Below, in pieces: positions 1-8,518 of a stretch of DNA of 64,000 nucleotides. The position numbers were made by a program, and so were the translations under genes. The stretch is from Polynucleobacter duraquae (lineage in GTDB: Bacteria; Pseudomonadota; Gammaproteobacteria; Burkholderiales; Burkholderiaceae), in the NCBI RefSeq assembly GCF_000973625.1, contig NZ_CP007501.1, positions 1,612,001 through 1,676,000 on the forward strand. Direction: 5' to 3'. The number at the start of each line of letters is the position of its first letter. The first letter of the stretch is position 1. The notes under the pieces were generated by a model that saw only the letters and a program-made list of their open reading frames with translations, did not search any database and was not told the origin of the DNA.

Positions 1-98
1 AACAATCAATGATGAGATATTTTTCATAATAAGTAAAAAGTAGGCCGTTAAGATGAGTTTCTATTTTAGAGTTTAGCGCCTTGGAAGTGAATGTCGAT

Positions 99-1400
99 CT
101 AATTAACTGGACATCCATTGGCCAATTGCTTTCCAGCAATACGATCTTTAATCCAAGCCAGATACATAGGAGCTGAGACGCCGGGAGTACTAAAGTGGGT
201 TTGCTCTCCTGGCAACTGGACTCTCTGTATGTTTGCACCCATAGCGCACATCTGCTTTTGATATAACTCATGCTCAATTGGGGGAACTGCAGTGTCTTTA
301 GTGCCCCAGTAAATAACAACTGGTACAACAGGCTTAACTGGTTTCACACTACCATCAATTAATGCTTTTACCCAGGCCAAGGAGTTGCTAGCCTGAGGCT
401 TCAATAAAGACTTGTACTTTTCTCCATAGGCATAATTGAATGAATCGGCCATCACATGTACACACTTATTGCTAGCCAATTTATCCACGAACTCTGCACC
501 CTCATTAGTCAGGATGTCTGTTAGCTTGAGATGTGGGTATGCGGCTTGAGCACCCCAAAGACCCATCACATAGTGAGCGAATAAAAATATATTCGGGACA
601 TTGGCTTGAGTAAATTCATTGATCAACTTATTCGCGCCAAGCTCATCAGTCGGCGGGTTGCGGAGCATAGCTGCTTGATCATCTGGCGCCAAGCCAACAA
701 ACCCAAGATATTGAAGATTGTCTGCTGCAGTGCCTTGAAGGGATTGGTAGTCAAGCAAACTTGCAGCTGCCAGAATTGCTCCGCCACCCTGTGACCAGCC
801 ATAAGCAATCGCCTTCTTGCCAGCACCAGGCCCTTTCATCGAGCTTGCTGCTCTTACAGAATTAATAACATCCCTGCCATTGGTCCCCGCAATCGCATAT
901 TGATGTTTACCACCACCACCCAGCCCCTGATAATCGGTGGCAACAATCACATACCCCTCCTTAATGAATTGCTCAACATTCGGGATACCGTAGTCGGTCC
1001 AAGAGTTGCCATCCGCCAAAAAATATTCATTCAAAGGTGCTGTCGGATCAATTATTTGGGAGGGGCCACAATTTTGAGCCGATCCCGTGGTGCCGTGCGC
1101 CCAGGCCAAAATAGGTCTTCCTTCTTTTGGGGCAGCTCCCAGAGGAGCAATAATGACTCCCGTAGTAATAGTCTTGCGCTCAGCTACATCAGATGAAATG
1201 TAAGCAATTCTCCATGCTTGTGCGCCCTTCACTGATGTTTTAATTTTCTCTTGCTTTACGATTTGCCCTAATTTTCCTACGGGGCTCATTTTTGTGACTG
1301 CTTCATAAAAAGGTGGAAGTGGTGGAGCTGCTTGAACGCACAAGGGAGTCAAGCCAATAAAAAATAGGGCTGATAAAGATACCTTAAATACATTTTTCAT
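99..1400 (-). CDS. Secreted lipase-like alpha/beta hydrolase
   Basis: An exported serine hydrolase resembling the secretory lipase (LIP) family, probably cleaving esters in the periplasm or outside the cell. The first 24 residues form a signal peptide ending in VQA. The nucleophile elbow is GWSQGG with Ser about 203. An Asp follows in WGTKD near 368 and a His in QTHFS near 404, so the triad is complete. The length of 433 aa fits the family. It lies 19 bp downstream of the bicupin gene on the same strand and may be cotranscribed. The substrate cannot be told from sequence. Confidence 0.8.
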   Translation of the reverse strand: MKNVFKVSLSALFFIGLTPLCVQAAPPLPPFYEAVTKMSPVGKLGQIVKQEKIKTSVKGAQAWRIAYISSDVAERKTITTGVIIAPLGAAPKEGRPILAWAHGTTGSAQNCGPSQIIDPTAPLNEYFLADGNSWTDYGIPNVEQFIKEGYVIVATDYQGLGGGGKHQYAIAGTNGRDVINSVRAASSMKGPGAGKKAIAYGWSQGGGAILAAASLLDYQSLQGTAADNLQYLGFVGLAPDDQAAMLRNPPTDELGANKLINEFTQANVPNIFLFAHYVMGLWGAQAAYPHLKLTDILTNEGAEFVDKLASNKCVHVMADSFNYAYGEKYKSLLKPQASNSLAWVKALIDGSVKPVKPVVPVVIYWGTKDTAVPPIEHELYQKQMCAMGANIQRVQLPGEQTHFSTPGVSAPMYLAWIKDRIAGKQLANGCPVN

Positions 1401-1419
1401 AAAAATCCCGTAAATACAA

Positions 1420-2073
1420 TCAATCTAATAAATGCCCAGTCTTAACAAATATAGTGCATCCCTCTTTACTAAAAGGCTGATGCAAACTCAGATGAGGGCT
1501 TCTGATCCATGAGCCAGCGGGATAGCGTCCATGCTCATCCTCAAACACACCATCCACTACAAAGATTTCTTCACCGCCATAGTGCTTGTGTGGATTGAAA
1601 TAGGTTTGGGGAGCCCATCGAACCAAAGTGGATCCATTACCCTGCCGCATGAGGGGCATTACATGGAGACCAGGGACCATGCCTTGATGCCAAGAAGCTG
1701 ATTTTGTATCAACGAGCTCTCGCTCCACCTGCTCAACTCCAAGATGTCGTAGTTTCACAAAAAGAGTACAGCCAGTTTTACTATGGGGTGCATGAGAAGA
1801 TCCGGGGGGATTCATGATGTAAGTGCCAGTTGGATAATCACCGTTTTCATCGCTCAATACCCCGTCAAGGACGAATATCTCTTCACCAAATTCATGAGTG
1901 TGAGTTGGAAATTGAGAATGAGGCAAATAACGAACGATCGAGGTTGCTTTGGCAGTTTCATCGCCAATACGATCCAACATACGTCTCTCAATACCCGCTT
2001 CAGGGCTAGGAACCCAAGGCAAATCATGATGATTCATCACGACTCTCTTGCTGTAGTCAGAGTTGATATTCAT
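1420..2073 (-). CDS. Bicupin protein (ChrR-type cupin domains)
   Basis: A 217-aa protein with two cupin folds. The first spans roughly residues 40-110 with putative metal ligands His58, His60, Glu64 and His94. The second spans roughly 145-212 with His162, His164, Glu168 and His198. Both halves have the spacing of the ChrR cupin-like family. The N-terminal zinc-binding anti-sigma domain of true ChrR is absent, so this is more likely a small metal-dependent enzyme such as a dioxygenase or isomerase than an anti-sigma factor. It follows the leuD-like gene by 67 bp on the same strand, suggesting a shared pathway. No substrate can be assigned. Confidence 0.8.
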   Translation of the reverse strand: MNINSDYSKRVVMNHHDLPWVPSPEAGIERRMLDRIGDETAKATSIVRYLPHSQFPTHTHEFGEEIFVLDGVLSDENGDYPTGTYIMNPPGSSHAPHSKTGCTLFVKLRHLGVEQVERELVDTKSASWHQGMVPGLHVMPLMRQGNGSTLVRWAPQTYFNPHKHYGGEEIFVVDGVFEDEHGRYPAGSWIRSPHLSLHQPFSKEGCTIFVKTGHLLD

Positions 2074-2140
2074 TTATTACATTCAGATATTGAAGAAGAT
2101 ACAAAACATAGCAAGCAATTTAAATGACTGCTTAATAAAC

Positions 2141-2782
2141 TCAATTTAACCTATCCATAGTTTTTCTGGCAACATCCTTTACCCAAGGTTGCTTATTCCA
2201 GTGCTTTTGGGCAAAAGCATCGATTTCTGCCTTGTACTTTAAGGTAAGGCCAATCACATCCAAACCTTCCAAGAACATGCGGCGATGTCTTGCTGACATG
2301 GTGAATGTGAACTCATGATGCAGAGTGCGAACCGTGAGGCTCTCAATATCAATATCTAGGCTTATTGGTGCACCCTGATCATCAGCCTCTTTCATTAAGG
2401 CTTGTACTTGATCTTCAGGCAGCACAACCAACAATAAGCCGTTGCCCATTGCATTGGAGTAGAAAATCTCTGCAAAGCTTGAAGCAATGACTGCCTTAAA
2501 TCCAAACTGCTGCATTCCCCAAACAGCGTGTTCACGACTAGAGCCACATCCATAGTTTGGGCCCGTAATCAACACATTAGTTCCTGCATAAGTAACTTGA
2601 TTCAAAAAGAAGTCAGGCTTTAGCTCTCCATGATCATCAAAGCGCAGGTCATAAAATAAGCCCTGCGCTAAGCCAGACTTATCGATGCCGCGCAAAAACT
2701 GCTTTGGCATGACTTGGTCAGTATCAAAATTGGTAATACGCAATGCGGCGGCATGTCCATTAATTTTAGAAAGCTTATGCAT
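2141..2782 (-). CDS. leuD: 3-isopropylmalate dehydratase small subunit
   Basis: The swivelling small subunit of an aconitase-superfamily hydratase; with LeuC it interconverts 2- and 3-isopropylmalate in leucine synthesis. The N-terminal core carries DTDQ and MPKQFL, and the GxNYGCGSSREHA-type loop is present. The ATG at 2782 is chosen because AAGGAG lies 6 nt upstream and it overlaps the leuC stop by 8 nt; a start at 2809 would extend it without gain. No leuB lies nearby and the pair sits with a dehalogenase-like gene and a bicupin. It may therefore be a paralogue acting on another hydroxy-diacid. Confidence 0.9.
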   Translation of the reverse strand: MHKLSKINGHAAALRITNFDTDQVMPKQFLRGIDKSGLAQGLFYDLRFDDHGELKPDFFLNQVTYAGTNVLITGPNYGCGSSREHAVWGMQQFGFKAVIASSFAEIFYSNAMGNGLLLVVLPEDQVQALMKEADDQGAPISLDIDIESLTVRTLHHEFTFTMSARHRRMFLEGLDVIGLTLKYKAEIDAFAQKHWNKQPWVKDVARKTMDRLN

Positions 2783-4199
2783 TGCTAGCTCCTTGTAATT
2801 TACGTACATCTGTAATCTTGCCCATCACTGCAGCAGCGGCAGCCATAGCAGGACTCATCAAATGGGTAATGGCACCTCTACCTTGACGACCTTCAAAGTT
2901 GCGATTAGTTGTGGAAGCACAGCGTATGCCAGAAGTCAGAACATCATCGTTCATGGCAAGACACATAGAACAACCAGGCTTACGCCATTCAAAACCAGCA
3001 GCAATCAGCTTGTCGGCAATTCCCTCTTTTTCAGCTTGGGCTTTAACGGCGCCAGAGCCAGGCACAACCATGGCTCGAACACCAGCTGCTACTTTGCGAT
3101 CACCGATTGCGGCAAGTACGTTCCGCAAATCTTCAATGCGGCCATTAGTGCAAGAACCGATAAAGACGTGGTCAATTGGTGTGCCTTCTAAAGTTTGACC
3201 ATCAGATAACTTGGTATATCTCAACGCTTGTTCAAGACTCAGCTTATCTAGCGGATCCTTAATAGAATCCTTTTGAGGAATAGAGTCATTAATGGCAATC
3301 GCTTGATCTGGACTGGTTCCCCAGGTTACAAAGGGTGCCATATCAGTTGCATCGAATTCATATTCTTTTTCAAACCGAGCATCTTTATCTGAATATAAGC
3401 TTGCCCAATGCGCTAATGCACGCTCTTTGATCTCACCAGTGATATCAGGACATCTTGCAAATACGTAATCAATGGCTATTTGATCTGGTGCAATTAAAGC
3501 TCCACGAGCACCTGACTCCACTGCCATATTGCATAAAGTAAAGCGCGCCTCAGTACTCAAATCTTTTAACGCAGATCCACTAAACTCCACTACGTAGCCA
3601 ATTGCACCCTTTGCACCAATCTGACTAATGATGTTCAATATCATGTCTTTAGAGGTGGTACCTACTGGCAATATGCCATTGATCTTGATGTGCATATTTT
3701 TAGCTAAGCGGTAGACTAAAGTTTGCGTAGCCAACACGTGCTCAACTTCGGATGTGCCAATACCGAAACCTAGGGCTCCTAGGGCTCCGTAGGTAGTAGT
3801 GTGGCTATCGCCACAAATGATCACCATACCCGGACGTACCATGCCATGCTCAGGGGATACGACATGCTCAATACCTTGCAATGGATGATTGGTATCAAAT
3901 AAGGGGATATGGTGCTTCACACAATTTTTCTTCAGATTAAGGGCTTGCAATGAAGAGGCTGGATCAGCAATCATTCTGGGCATTTCATTATGAGTAGGAA
4001 TGATGTGACTAACCACGGAGATGTTTTGCCCCGGAATAAGTACTCCACGACCTTTTTCATCCAGACCTGAAAACGCTTGTGGACTGGTGTATTCATTCAT
4101 CAAGTGCAAATCGCAGAAGAGCAGCACATTCTCCTCATCCAACTTCACTACCGTATGAGAATCCACTAATTTTTGATATAGGGTTTTAGCGCTCATCAA
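2775..4199 (-). CDS. leuC: 3-isopropylmalate dehydratase large subunit
   Basis: The catalytic [4Fe-4S] subunit of an isopropylmalate-isomerase-type hydratase. The cluster ligands are Cys350 (GSCTNG), Cys410 and Cys413 (GCSMC). The substrate loops include PTHNEM and CGDSHTTTYG. At 474 aa it matches bacterial LeuC and is shorter than aconitase. It overlaps leuD by 8 nt and the upstream hydrolase gene by 4 nt (ATGA), so all three are translationally coupled. The coupling to a dehalogenase-type hydrolase is not a normal leucine-operon layout, so a substrate other than isopropylmalate is possible. Confidence 0.9.
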   Translation of the reverse strand: MMSAKTLYQKLVDSHTVVKLDEENVLLFCDLHLMNEYTSPQAFSGLDEKGRGVLIPGQNISVVSHIIPTHNEMPRMIADPASSLQALNLKKNCVKHHIPLFDTNHPLQGIEHVVSPEHGMVRPGMVIICGDSHTTTYGALGALGFGIGTSEVEHVLATQTLVYRLAKNMHIKINGILPVGTTSKDMILNIISQIGAKGAIGYVVEFSGSALKDLSTEARFTLCNMAVESGARGALIAPDQIAIDYVFARCPDITGEIKERALAHWASLYSDKDARFEKEYEFDATDMAPFVTWGTSPDQAIAINDSIPQKDSIKDPLDKLSLEQALRYTKLSDGQTLEGTPIDHVFIGSCTNGRIEDLRNVLAAIGDRKVAAGVRAMVVPGSGAVKAQAEKEGIADKLIAAGFEWRKPGCSMCLAMNDDVLTSGIRCASTTNRNFEGRQGRGAITHLMSPAMAAAAAVMGKITDVRKLQGASNA

Positions 4200-5104
4200 C
4201 TATCCCGATTTAAAAATGTCGTCACTTTTTCCAGCAAAATCTCTGGAGCTTCCTCTGGAAGATAGTGTCCGCAAGGTAAGGTCCCGCCAATCACACTTCG
4301 ACAAATCGCCTGCCACTCCTCTAGGGGCTTAAAGCATTTATCAACCACTCCGTCTGCGCCCCATAGCACCATCGTTGGCATCTCCAACTTCTTACCAGCT
4401 GCAATATCTTCACGATCATGAATCAAATCAATTCCAGCTGCAGCGCGGTAATCCTCGCACATCCCATGTGCTGCTCCAGGTAAGGCAATACAACGCATGT
4501 ATTCAGCTAAAGCTCTAGGGTCAAAGGGTTTTAATCCGGCATGACGCCTTCCCATTAAATCCCGAATGTAGGCTGCAGGATCCGCATCAATCAGTCGCTC
4601 TGGTAAGGGCGAGGGCTGTATTAGAAAGAACCAGTGCCAGTAGGCTTTCGCAAATGCATCATTGGTTTTTTCATACATAGAGAGAGTAGGCGCAATATCG
4701 AGCATGATCAAGCTTCTGACTGAGGCGGCATGATCCATCGCCAAACGATGTGCGACTCGCGCACCACGATCATGCGCCAGCACATCAAAACGATTAAATC
4801 CAAGCTGCTGCATTACTTCCACCTGATCCTGTGCCATCACTCTCTTTGAATAATTGCTGTGGTCACTTGCACCCTGTGGCTTAGAAGAGTCCCCATAGCC
4901 TCGTAGGTCAGTCATTACTAATGTGTGATTCTTCATGAGCTCAGGCGCAACCTTATGCCAAATGGCATGGGTTTGGGGATGTCCATGCAACAGCAATAGT
5001 GGTGAACCAGACCCACCCACATGACCGGTAATTTGAATCCCATTTACCTCAAAAACACGTGCCTGAAATCCAGGAAATAATGCATCTGATGACATAAATA
5101 CCAT
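4196..5104 (-). CDS. Haloacetate dehalogenase-type alpha/beta hydrolase
   Basis: A 302-aa alpha/beta hydrolase with the full active-site set known from fluoroacetate dehalogenases. It has nucleophile Asp112 in AHDRGAR, Arg113 and Arg116, acidic Asp136, the halide-pocket pair His157-Trp158, a Tyr in CEDYR, and catalytic His280. An Asp nucleophile instead of Ser separates it from esterases. It is the first gene of the block with leuC and leuD, overlapping leuC by 4 nt. Likely reactions are hydrolytic dehalogenation of 2-haloacids or epoxide opening; the residues favour the former. The ATG at 5095 is an alternative start. Confidence 0.8.
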   Translation of the reverse strand: MVFMSSDALFPGFQARVFEVNGIQITGHVGGSGSPLLLLHGHPQTHAIWHKVAPELMKNHTLVMTDLRGYGDSSKPQGASDHSNYSKRVMAQDQVEVMQQLGFNRFDVLAHDRGARVAHRLAMDHAASVRSLIMLDIAPTLSMYEKTNDAFAKAYWHWFFLIQPSPLPERLIDADPAAYIRDLMGRRHAGLKPFDPRALAEYMRCIALPGAAHGMCEDYRAAAGIDLIHDREDIAAGKKLEMPTMVLWGADGVVDKCFKPLEEWQAICRSVIGGTLPCGHYLPEEAPEILLEKVTTFLNRDS

Positions 5105-5174
5105 TCGTATATTGATTTAACCTACAGTAATACTAAGCTGATTTATGTAAGTAATTAAACTTAACACAATACAA

Positions 5175-5202
5175 AAAATACCAACCCGAAGGTTGGTATT
5201 TT
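5175..5202 (-). terminator. Hairpin terminator, duplicate of the tRNA-Ile terminator
   Basis: A 12-bp stem (5175-5186 with 5191-5202) closes a CGAA loop, which reads UUCG on the minus strand and is flanked by A/T runs on both sides. The 32-nt segment from 5175 matches the terminator behind tRNA-Ile(CAT) at 32677 in 29 positions, including one compensatory A-T to G-C change in the stem. It could end transcripts in either direction. It is followed by a decayed tRNA 3' half. Confidence 0.8.
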
Positions 5203-5224
5203 CATTGCTAACGGACTACACAAA

Positions 5225-5253
5225 GACTTAAACCTAGAGCCAAGGAATTATGA
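5225..5253 (-). repeat. Decayed 3' half of tRNA-Ile(CAT)
   Basis: This 29-nt stretch matches the T-arm to anticodon-loop segment of the intact tRNA gene at 32711-32787 in 23 positions and sits in the same position relative to a copied terminator. It looks like an old attachment-site scar. The CCA-end part between 5203 and 5224 is too diverged to align well. Confidence 0.6.
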
Positions 5254-5454
5254 AGGTAGTTACCAAAAGAAAACCAGAAAGATTTTAAGTAGATACAGCG
5301 CGTATTTATCAGCATGTAGTGTTTTGTATGGCGAAATAACCCATGTCGCTACTATTCAGGGTGCAAAAGAAGAGGCTATTGCTTAAATTTCCTAAAGCGG
5401 GCTAAGCTAGAGACTGTTTAATAATTCAATCCCTTAAACAAAGCCGGACTCAAA
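5254..5454. other. Noncoding stretch, part of the 5105-5454 gap
   Basis: No convincing gene is visible. A short plus-strand reading frame without a start runs through 5282-5374 but resembles nothing recognised. Together with the terminator and tRNA remnant to its left, the stretch looks like the edge of inserted DNA. Confidence 0.4.
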
Positions 5455-5658
5455 GTGATAACCATAGAACATAAGGCAAAAACGTACGAATTTAAGACGC
5501 TTGATGAAGCTATGGAGTGGGCTAAGCAACTAGGGGAATTTGTAACGATTAAATTTAATGACCTAGAAATTGCAGGTAAGTTTGGAGTAGACGGTATCAC
5601 TAGCGGTAAATTCCCCAATGGCGAGCCTTATAAATGGAAGAAACGTAGAAGACATTAG
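5455..5658 (+). CDS. Small hypothetical protein, 67 aa
   Basis: A GTG-start reading frame encoding a small alpha/beta-looking protein. It has a regular N-terminal pattern of beta-strand (ITIEHKAKTYEF), helix (DEAMEWAKQL) and strand (FVTIKFNDLE), then a strongly basic tail ending KKRRRH. The amphipathic periodicity suggests a real protein. The Shine-Dalgarno is weak and there are no operon partners. It lies among tRNA scars and fragmented DNA, so it may be a leftover of a mobile element. No function is recognised. Confidence 0.5.
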   Translation: MITIEHKAKTYEFKTLDEAMEWAKQLGEFVTIKFNDLEIAGKFGVDGITSGKFPNGEPYKWKKRRRH

Positions 5659-5789
5659 AAAACTGATTGATTTTCACCATTCGTTAGAGCGGGAGATTCA
5701 TCCGTAATTTGCCAGGATGCTTAGTCGTCATTGTTTTATGAAGCACGACTCAAAAGACAAAATCCCCACCATTGCTAATTTGAATTAAA
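5659..5789. other. Short noncoding spacer with a repeated fragment
   Basis: The segment at about 5758-5779 (CAAAATCCCCACCATTGCTA) closely resembles the stretch at about 8340-8362 just before the perfect tRNA copy, with only a few differences. This is another sign that pieces of this 3-kb mosaic are duplicated. No gene is visible. Confidence 0.4.
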
Positions 5790-6617
5790 TTATTTCAAAA
5801 TCACTAGAGTTGCAGTGGCTCGAGCCCCCCAGCCTGATGGACCCCCAGGGGTATTGCTAACGTAATACATCGGGCCAGCACCTAATTGCAATGGGACACC
5901 ATCAAATACCATTAATCTAGACACACCAGCATAGAGTGGATTGGAAGTTCGATGCGTATCGTAGTTATATTGAGCTTCCATATTGACTGTATAGGTAAAT
6001 GCATTCTTAGTGGTGAAGGCAATAAAGGGCTGACCATATAAGTTGTTTTGTGTCCCAAAGGCTGGATTACCACCCATATTCCATGATTGATAACCAAGCA
6101 ATCCATATGTCCATGGACCCTGACGATTGAGAACAACCCCCGTCACTCCAGCACCAGTTTGTTGCGAACCAAATTTGCCGCTATTGCCGGATGGTGATAC
6201 GGCATAGGGGCCAATACCCCAAATCCAAGATGAATTTGTATTGGGCGCATAAAAAGATTCAATCGTGACACTGGCAATCCCATAACCCGAAAATGATTGC
6301 CCATTAGCAGCCTGAACACTCACCTCCCTTACTCCAGCAACAATAGGCCTAACAATAAAAGTGTCTCCACCACCCAAATTAAATGGCATCACTGGTTGAA
6401 AAAGTAGGGTTTGCTGAGAGCCACCTTGGGTTTTACCAACGCCTCGACTAAATTCGTATTGCAGTGGCACTGAAATCATATCGGCAATCGGGTTGGCTAG
6501 TTTTTTAGCAATATCAACCTTATCCGTACCACCATCAGAAGCGCTACCTTGAGCAGATACCAAGCTTGACAATGCAGCAGTTACACTAATTACAAGAATA
6601 CGTTTGAATAATTTCAT
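5790..6617 (-). CDS. Outer-membrane beta-barrel protein (MetA-pathway phenol-degradation/transporter-like)
   Basis: A 275-aa exported protein with a signal peptide of about 22 residues (SLVSAQG). The body alternates hydrophobic and polar residues, as in beta-barrels. The NPIADMISVP and QPVMPF motifs are typical of a large family often annotated as transporter or phenol-degradation MetA-like. Such proteins are thought to sit in the outer membrane and pass small hydrophobic molecules. It is monocistronic, and the 3' fragment of another outer-membrane gene lies just upstream of it. The exact ligand is unknown. Confidence 0.65.
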   Translation of the reverse strand: MKLFKRILVISVTAALSSLVSAQGSASDGGTDKVDIAKKLANPIADMISVPLQYEFSRGVGKTQGGSQQTLLFQPVMPFNLGGGDTFIVRPIVAGVREVSVQAANGQSFSGYGIASVTIESFYAPNTNSSWIWGIGPYAVSPSGNSGKFGSQQTGAGVTGVVLNRQGPWTYGLLGYQSWNMGGNPAFGTQNNLYGQPFIAFTTKNAFTYTVNMEAQYNYDTHRTSNPLYAGVSRLMVFDGVPLQLGAGPMYYVSNTPGGPSGWGARATATLVILK

Positions 6618-6635
6618 AGGGCCAATCTTTCAAGT

Positions 6636-6800
6636 TCAGAATTTAAAAGCAACAGCAGTTTGTGGGCCATGCATCATATTCTTTTGTAAAATACCGCCAG
6701 CCTTCATGTCGTAATACAGTGAACGATACGTCAATGACGCATCTATCAAACTTCCAAATGATTTGCCAATACCAGTCATTGCAATCCACAAGAAGCTCAC
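6636..6800 (-). pseudogene. 3' stump of an outer-membrane protein gene
   Basis: A minus-strand reading frame ending at 6636-6638 encodes about 48 clear residues. They include SLIDASLTYRSLYYDM and GGILQKN and end in VAFKF, a typical beta-barrel C-terminus with terminal Phe. Upstream of about 6800 the frame loses meaning and reaches a stop near 6828, so the 5' part of the gene is missing. This is a truncated relic, absent from normal start-based calling. The rest of the 6618-6949 gap holds only a terminator. Confidence 0.6.
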
Positions 6801-6885
6801 TACTCTAATAGTAGAACCATATACGGATTAGGGTTGCAGTGGAAGGTATCTGTAGATTACATACACACTAAGTGGCGCAGAAAGA

Positions 6886-6912
6886 AAAACGACTTAGGAG
6901 TTTCCTCCTAAG
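6886..6912 (-). terminator. Terminator of the choloylglycine-hydrolase gene
   Basis: An 8-bp GC-rich stem (6893-6900 with 6905-6912) has a loop reading GAAA on the minus strand, followed on that strand by a U-run from AAAAA at 6886-6890. It lies 38 bp past the stop of the gene ending at 6950. Confidence 0.75.
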
Positions 6913-6949
6913 CCTTTGTTCTAATTCACAAAACTATCATTCATGAATT

Positions 6950-8047
6950 TTAATTAATCAAAATATAAGATTGAGGCTTATTCAAATCATAGAATTTAAC
7001 TTCTTTCGCATTCACATCTACTTTTCTCATGTCAAAAGCCTGAACGTTTGTAGTCTCAAACATCTTGACGTAGTACTTCATATTCTTGTTATCCGCCACA
7101 ACGGTCCACTCTGTAATCTCAACACCACCAGCACCGCCACCATAGGAATTGGTTGCCGGCAAGCTGATCGCTCCAGGTGGAATATCAAAACTTCCTAAAA
7201 TATGCCAAGCTGTATGCGCTTGCTGTTCGGTATTGAGATTCGTGGGTGCAGACTTTGATAAGAATAGTGCGCGGATAAAACGGCTAGGACTCAAGTAATC
7301 GCCAGGTAGGCCATGTAAACCACTACCAGAACTAGGTGGGCTATAGGTCGCACCATTAATTACCATAGGATTTTTCTCAACAGGAGTTAAATTAGCGTAG
7401 TTACCAATATTATTCAATTGCTCTCTGAAAGCCGGATCATTTGTCATGACAGTGGTGGGATTGTCGGTAATGACCAATTCACTCTTTAGGTATTCAATCA
7501 CAATACTTTTTCCCTTAGCATCATGCAATGTCATACGCACTGGAGCTGATTGATTATGGAATGCCGGGATAATTGAACGATTCACTTTAATTTTCCCAAA
7601 ACCCACCTTCACTTCATCGACAGTTGCAAAATTAGTTAATGCATACATTAATATTTGCACAGAGGCGATGCTATTTGCCGAGTCTGCAGAGCTTACCTTT
7701 TGATATTCGGCGGTATTGGGCGCATTTAGCAAGCCTCCAACTAAACCTTTTTCATTCATGCCATCAACCAATACTGGCAAACCAAGACCATTCATACCCG
7801 CCGCTGCATATTTAGTGGTCCAATTCAAACCAGATCCGGGCTTACTATCAACGCCGATACCTAATGCCTTGTAGTTGCGTGGAATGACTGTAAGTTGAGA
7901 CTTCAGCGGCAAACCAAATTCCATCGTACGACCATATACATAGCCACCGTCATTGCCTTTTAATAAAAAACTTGTACAGGCATTTCCGACTATTGGGCTC
8001 ATTGCAAAGATAGTCGCAAGCGCGGCCGCAAAATTTTTTTGAATCAT
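6950..8047 (-). CDS. Choloylglycine hydrolase-family amidase, exported
   Basis: An N-terminal-nucleophile hydrolase of the penicillin V acylase / bile-salt hydrolase family, which cleaves linear amide bonds. A signal peptide of 23 residues ends NA, and cleavage would expose Cys24 (CTSF) as the N-terminal nucleophile. Arg40 in YGRTMEFG, Asn in MTNDP and a late Asn/Arg region match the family. Its export marks it as periplasmic, like Gram-negative relatives implicated in N-acyl-homoserine-lactone or beta-lactam cleavage. It is monocistronic with its own terminator and the natural substrate is unknown. It lies just left of the perfect tRNA copy, so outside the main island. Confidence 0.85.
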   Translation of the reverse strand: MIQKNFAAALATIFAMSPIVGNACTSFLLKGNDGGYVYGRTMEFGLPLKSQLTVIPRNYKALGIGVDSKPGSGLNWTTKYAAAGMNGLGLPVLVDGMNEKGLVGGLLNAPNTAEYQKVSSADSANSIASVQILMYALTNFATVDEVKVGFGKIKVNRSIIPAFHNQSAPVRMTLHDAKGKSIVIEYLKSELVITDNPTTVMTNDPAFREQLNNIGNYANLTPVEKNPMVINGATYSPPSSGSGLHGLPGDYLSPSRFIRALFLSKSAPTNLNTEQQAHTAWHILGSFDIPPGAISLPATNSYGGGAGGVEITEWTVVADNKNMKYYVKMFETTNVQAFDMRKVDVNAKEVKFYDLNKPQSYILIN

Positions 8048-8312
8048 ATTGACATCCTTATCGAATCAATCTGTGACCACTGATCAAGTCAGCATTAGCG
8101 ATACTTTATGACGGCCCCAATGTGGGTACGCCTTCATTACAGCATATCAAACTAAGCTCTCTTTAGCAAAAAGAAAGTCAGTATGGTCACTGTTGTAAGC
8201 AGTAGCTTTGATTTACAAGCGAATCAGGCATCCAAACAAAGTCCCTAGGGCTTAAAGAGACTACAGCGCCTATTTCTCGGTGGAGAATAGGCACGTTAAT
8301 AAAGTCAGGTTA
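8048..8312. other. Upstream region of the amidase gene; no gene visible
   Basis: Part of a 634-bp gene-free stretch. It must hold the amidase promoter, but no convincing -35/-10 pair stands out. An imperfect inverted repeat occurs near 8269-8292. The remainder of the gap (8313-8681) is dissected in the following entries. Confidence 0.4.
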
Positions 8313-8329
8313 GCGTTACGTAATGTAAC
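8313..8329. repeat. Diverged copy of the GCGTTAC palindrome
   Basis: The sequence GCGTTACGTAATGTAAC differs at 2 of 17 positions from the near-perfect pair at 8613 and 27522. It precedes an A-rich tract and the tRNA copy. Confidence 0.5.
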
Positions 8330-8373
8330 CCCAAAAAAAACAAAACCCCCACCATTACTGATGAGGGTTTGCT

Positions 8374-8422
8374 TTTCTGGTGGGCCCACCAGGACTTGAA
8401 CCTGGGACCAAAGGATTATGAG
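8374..8422 (-). repeat. Perfect copy of the 3' half of tRNA-Ile(CAT), putative att site
   Basis: These 49 nt are identical to 32707-32755 in the same orientation. On the minus strand they run from the anticodon loop (CTCATAA) through the T-arm, acceptor strand and CCA plus 4 nt. Identity stops abruptly at the anticodon loop, where the 5' half of the tRNA should begin. That is the structure left when a tyrosine recombinase integrates into a tRNA gene. It is not a functional tRNA. Confidence 0.85.
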
Positions 8423-8518
8423 AGCAGAAGCCCAAGATAGAGCCATATAAACAGGGGGTCTGCGGGTGGTCAGTGTCGGTGTGCAAGCAAATGTGTAAGC
8501 AAATTTGTGGATTTAAGA

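Noticed and set aside
5282..5374. Start-less plus-strand frame of 30 codons ending at 5374
   Set aside because: No start codon, ribosome-binding site or recognisable similarity; too short to support even as a pseudogene.
8269..8292. Inverted repeat CCTATTT...AGAATAGG as a terminator
   Set aside because: The stem is short and bulged and no U-run follows in either direction.
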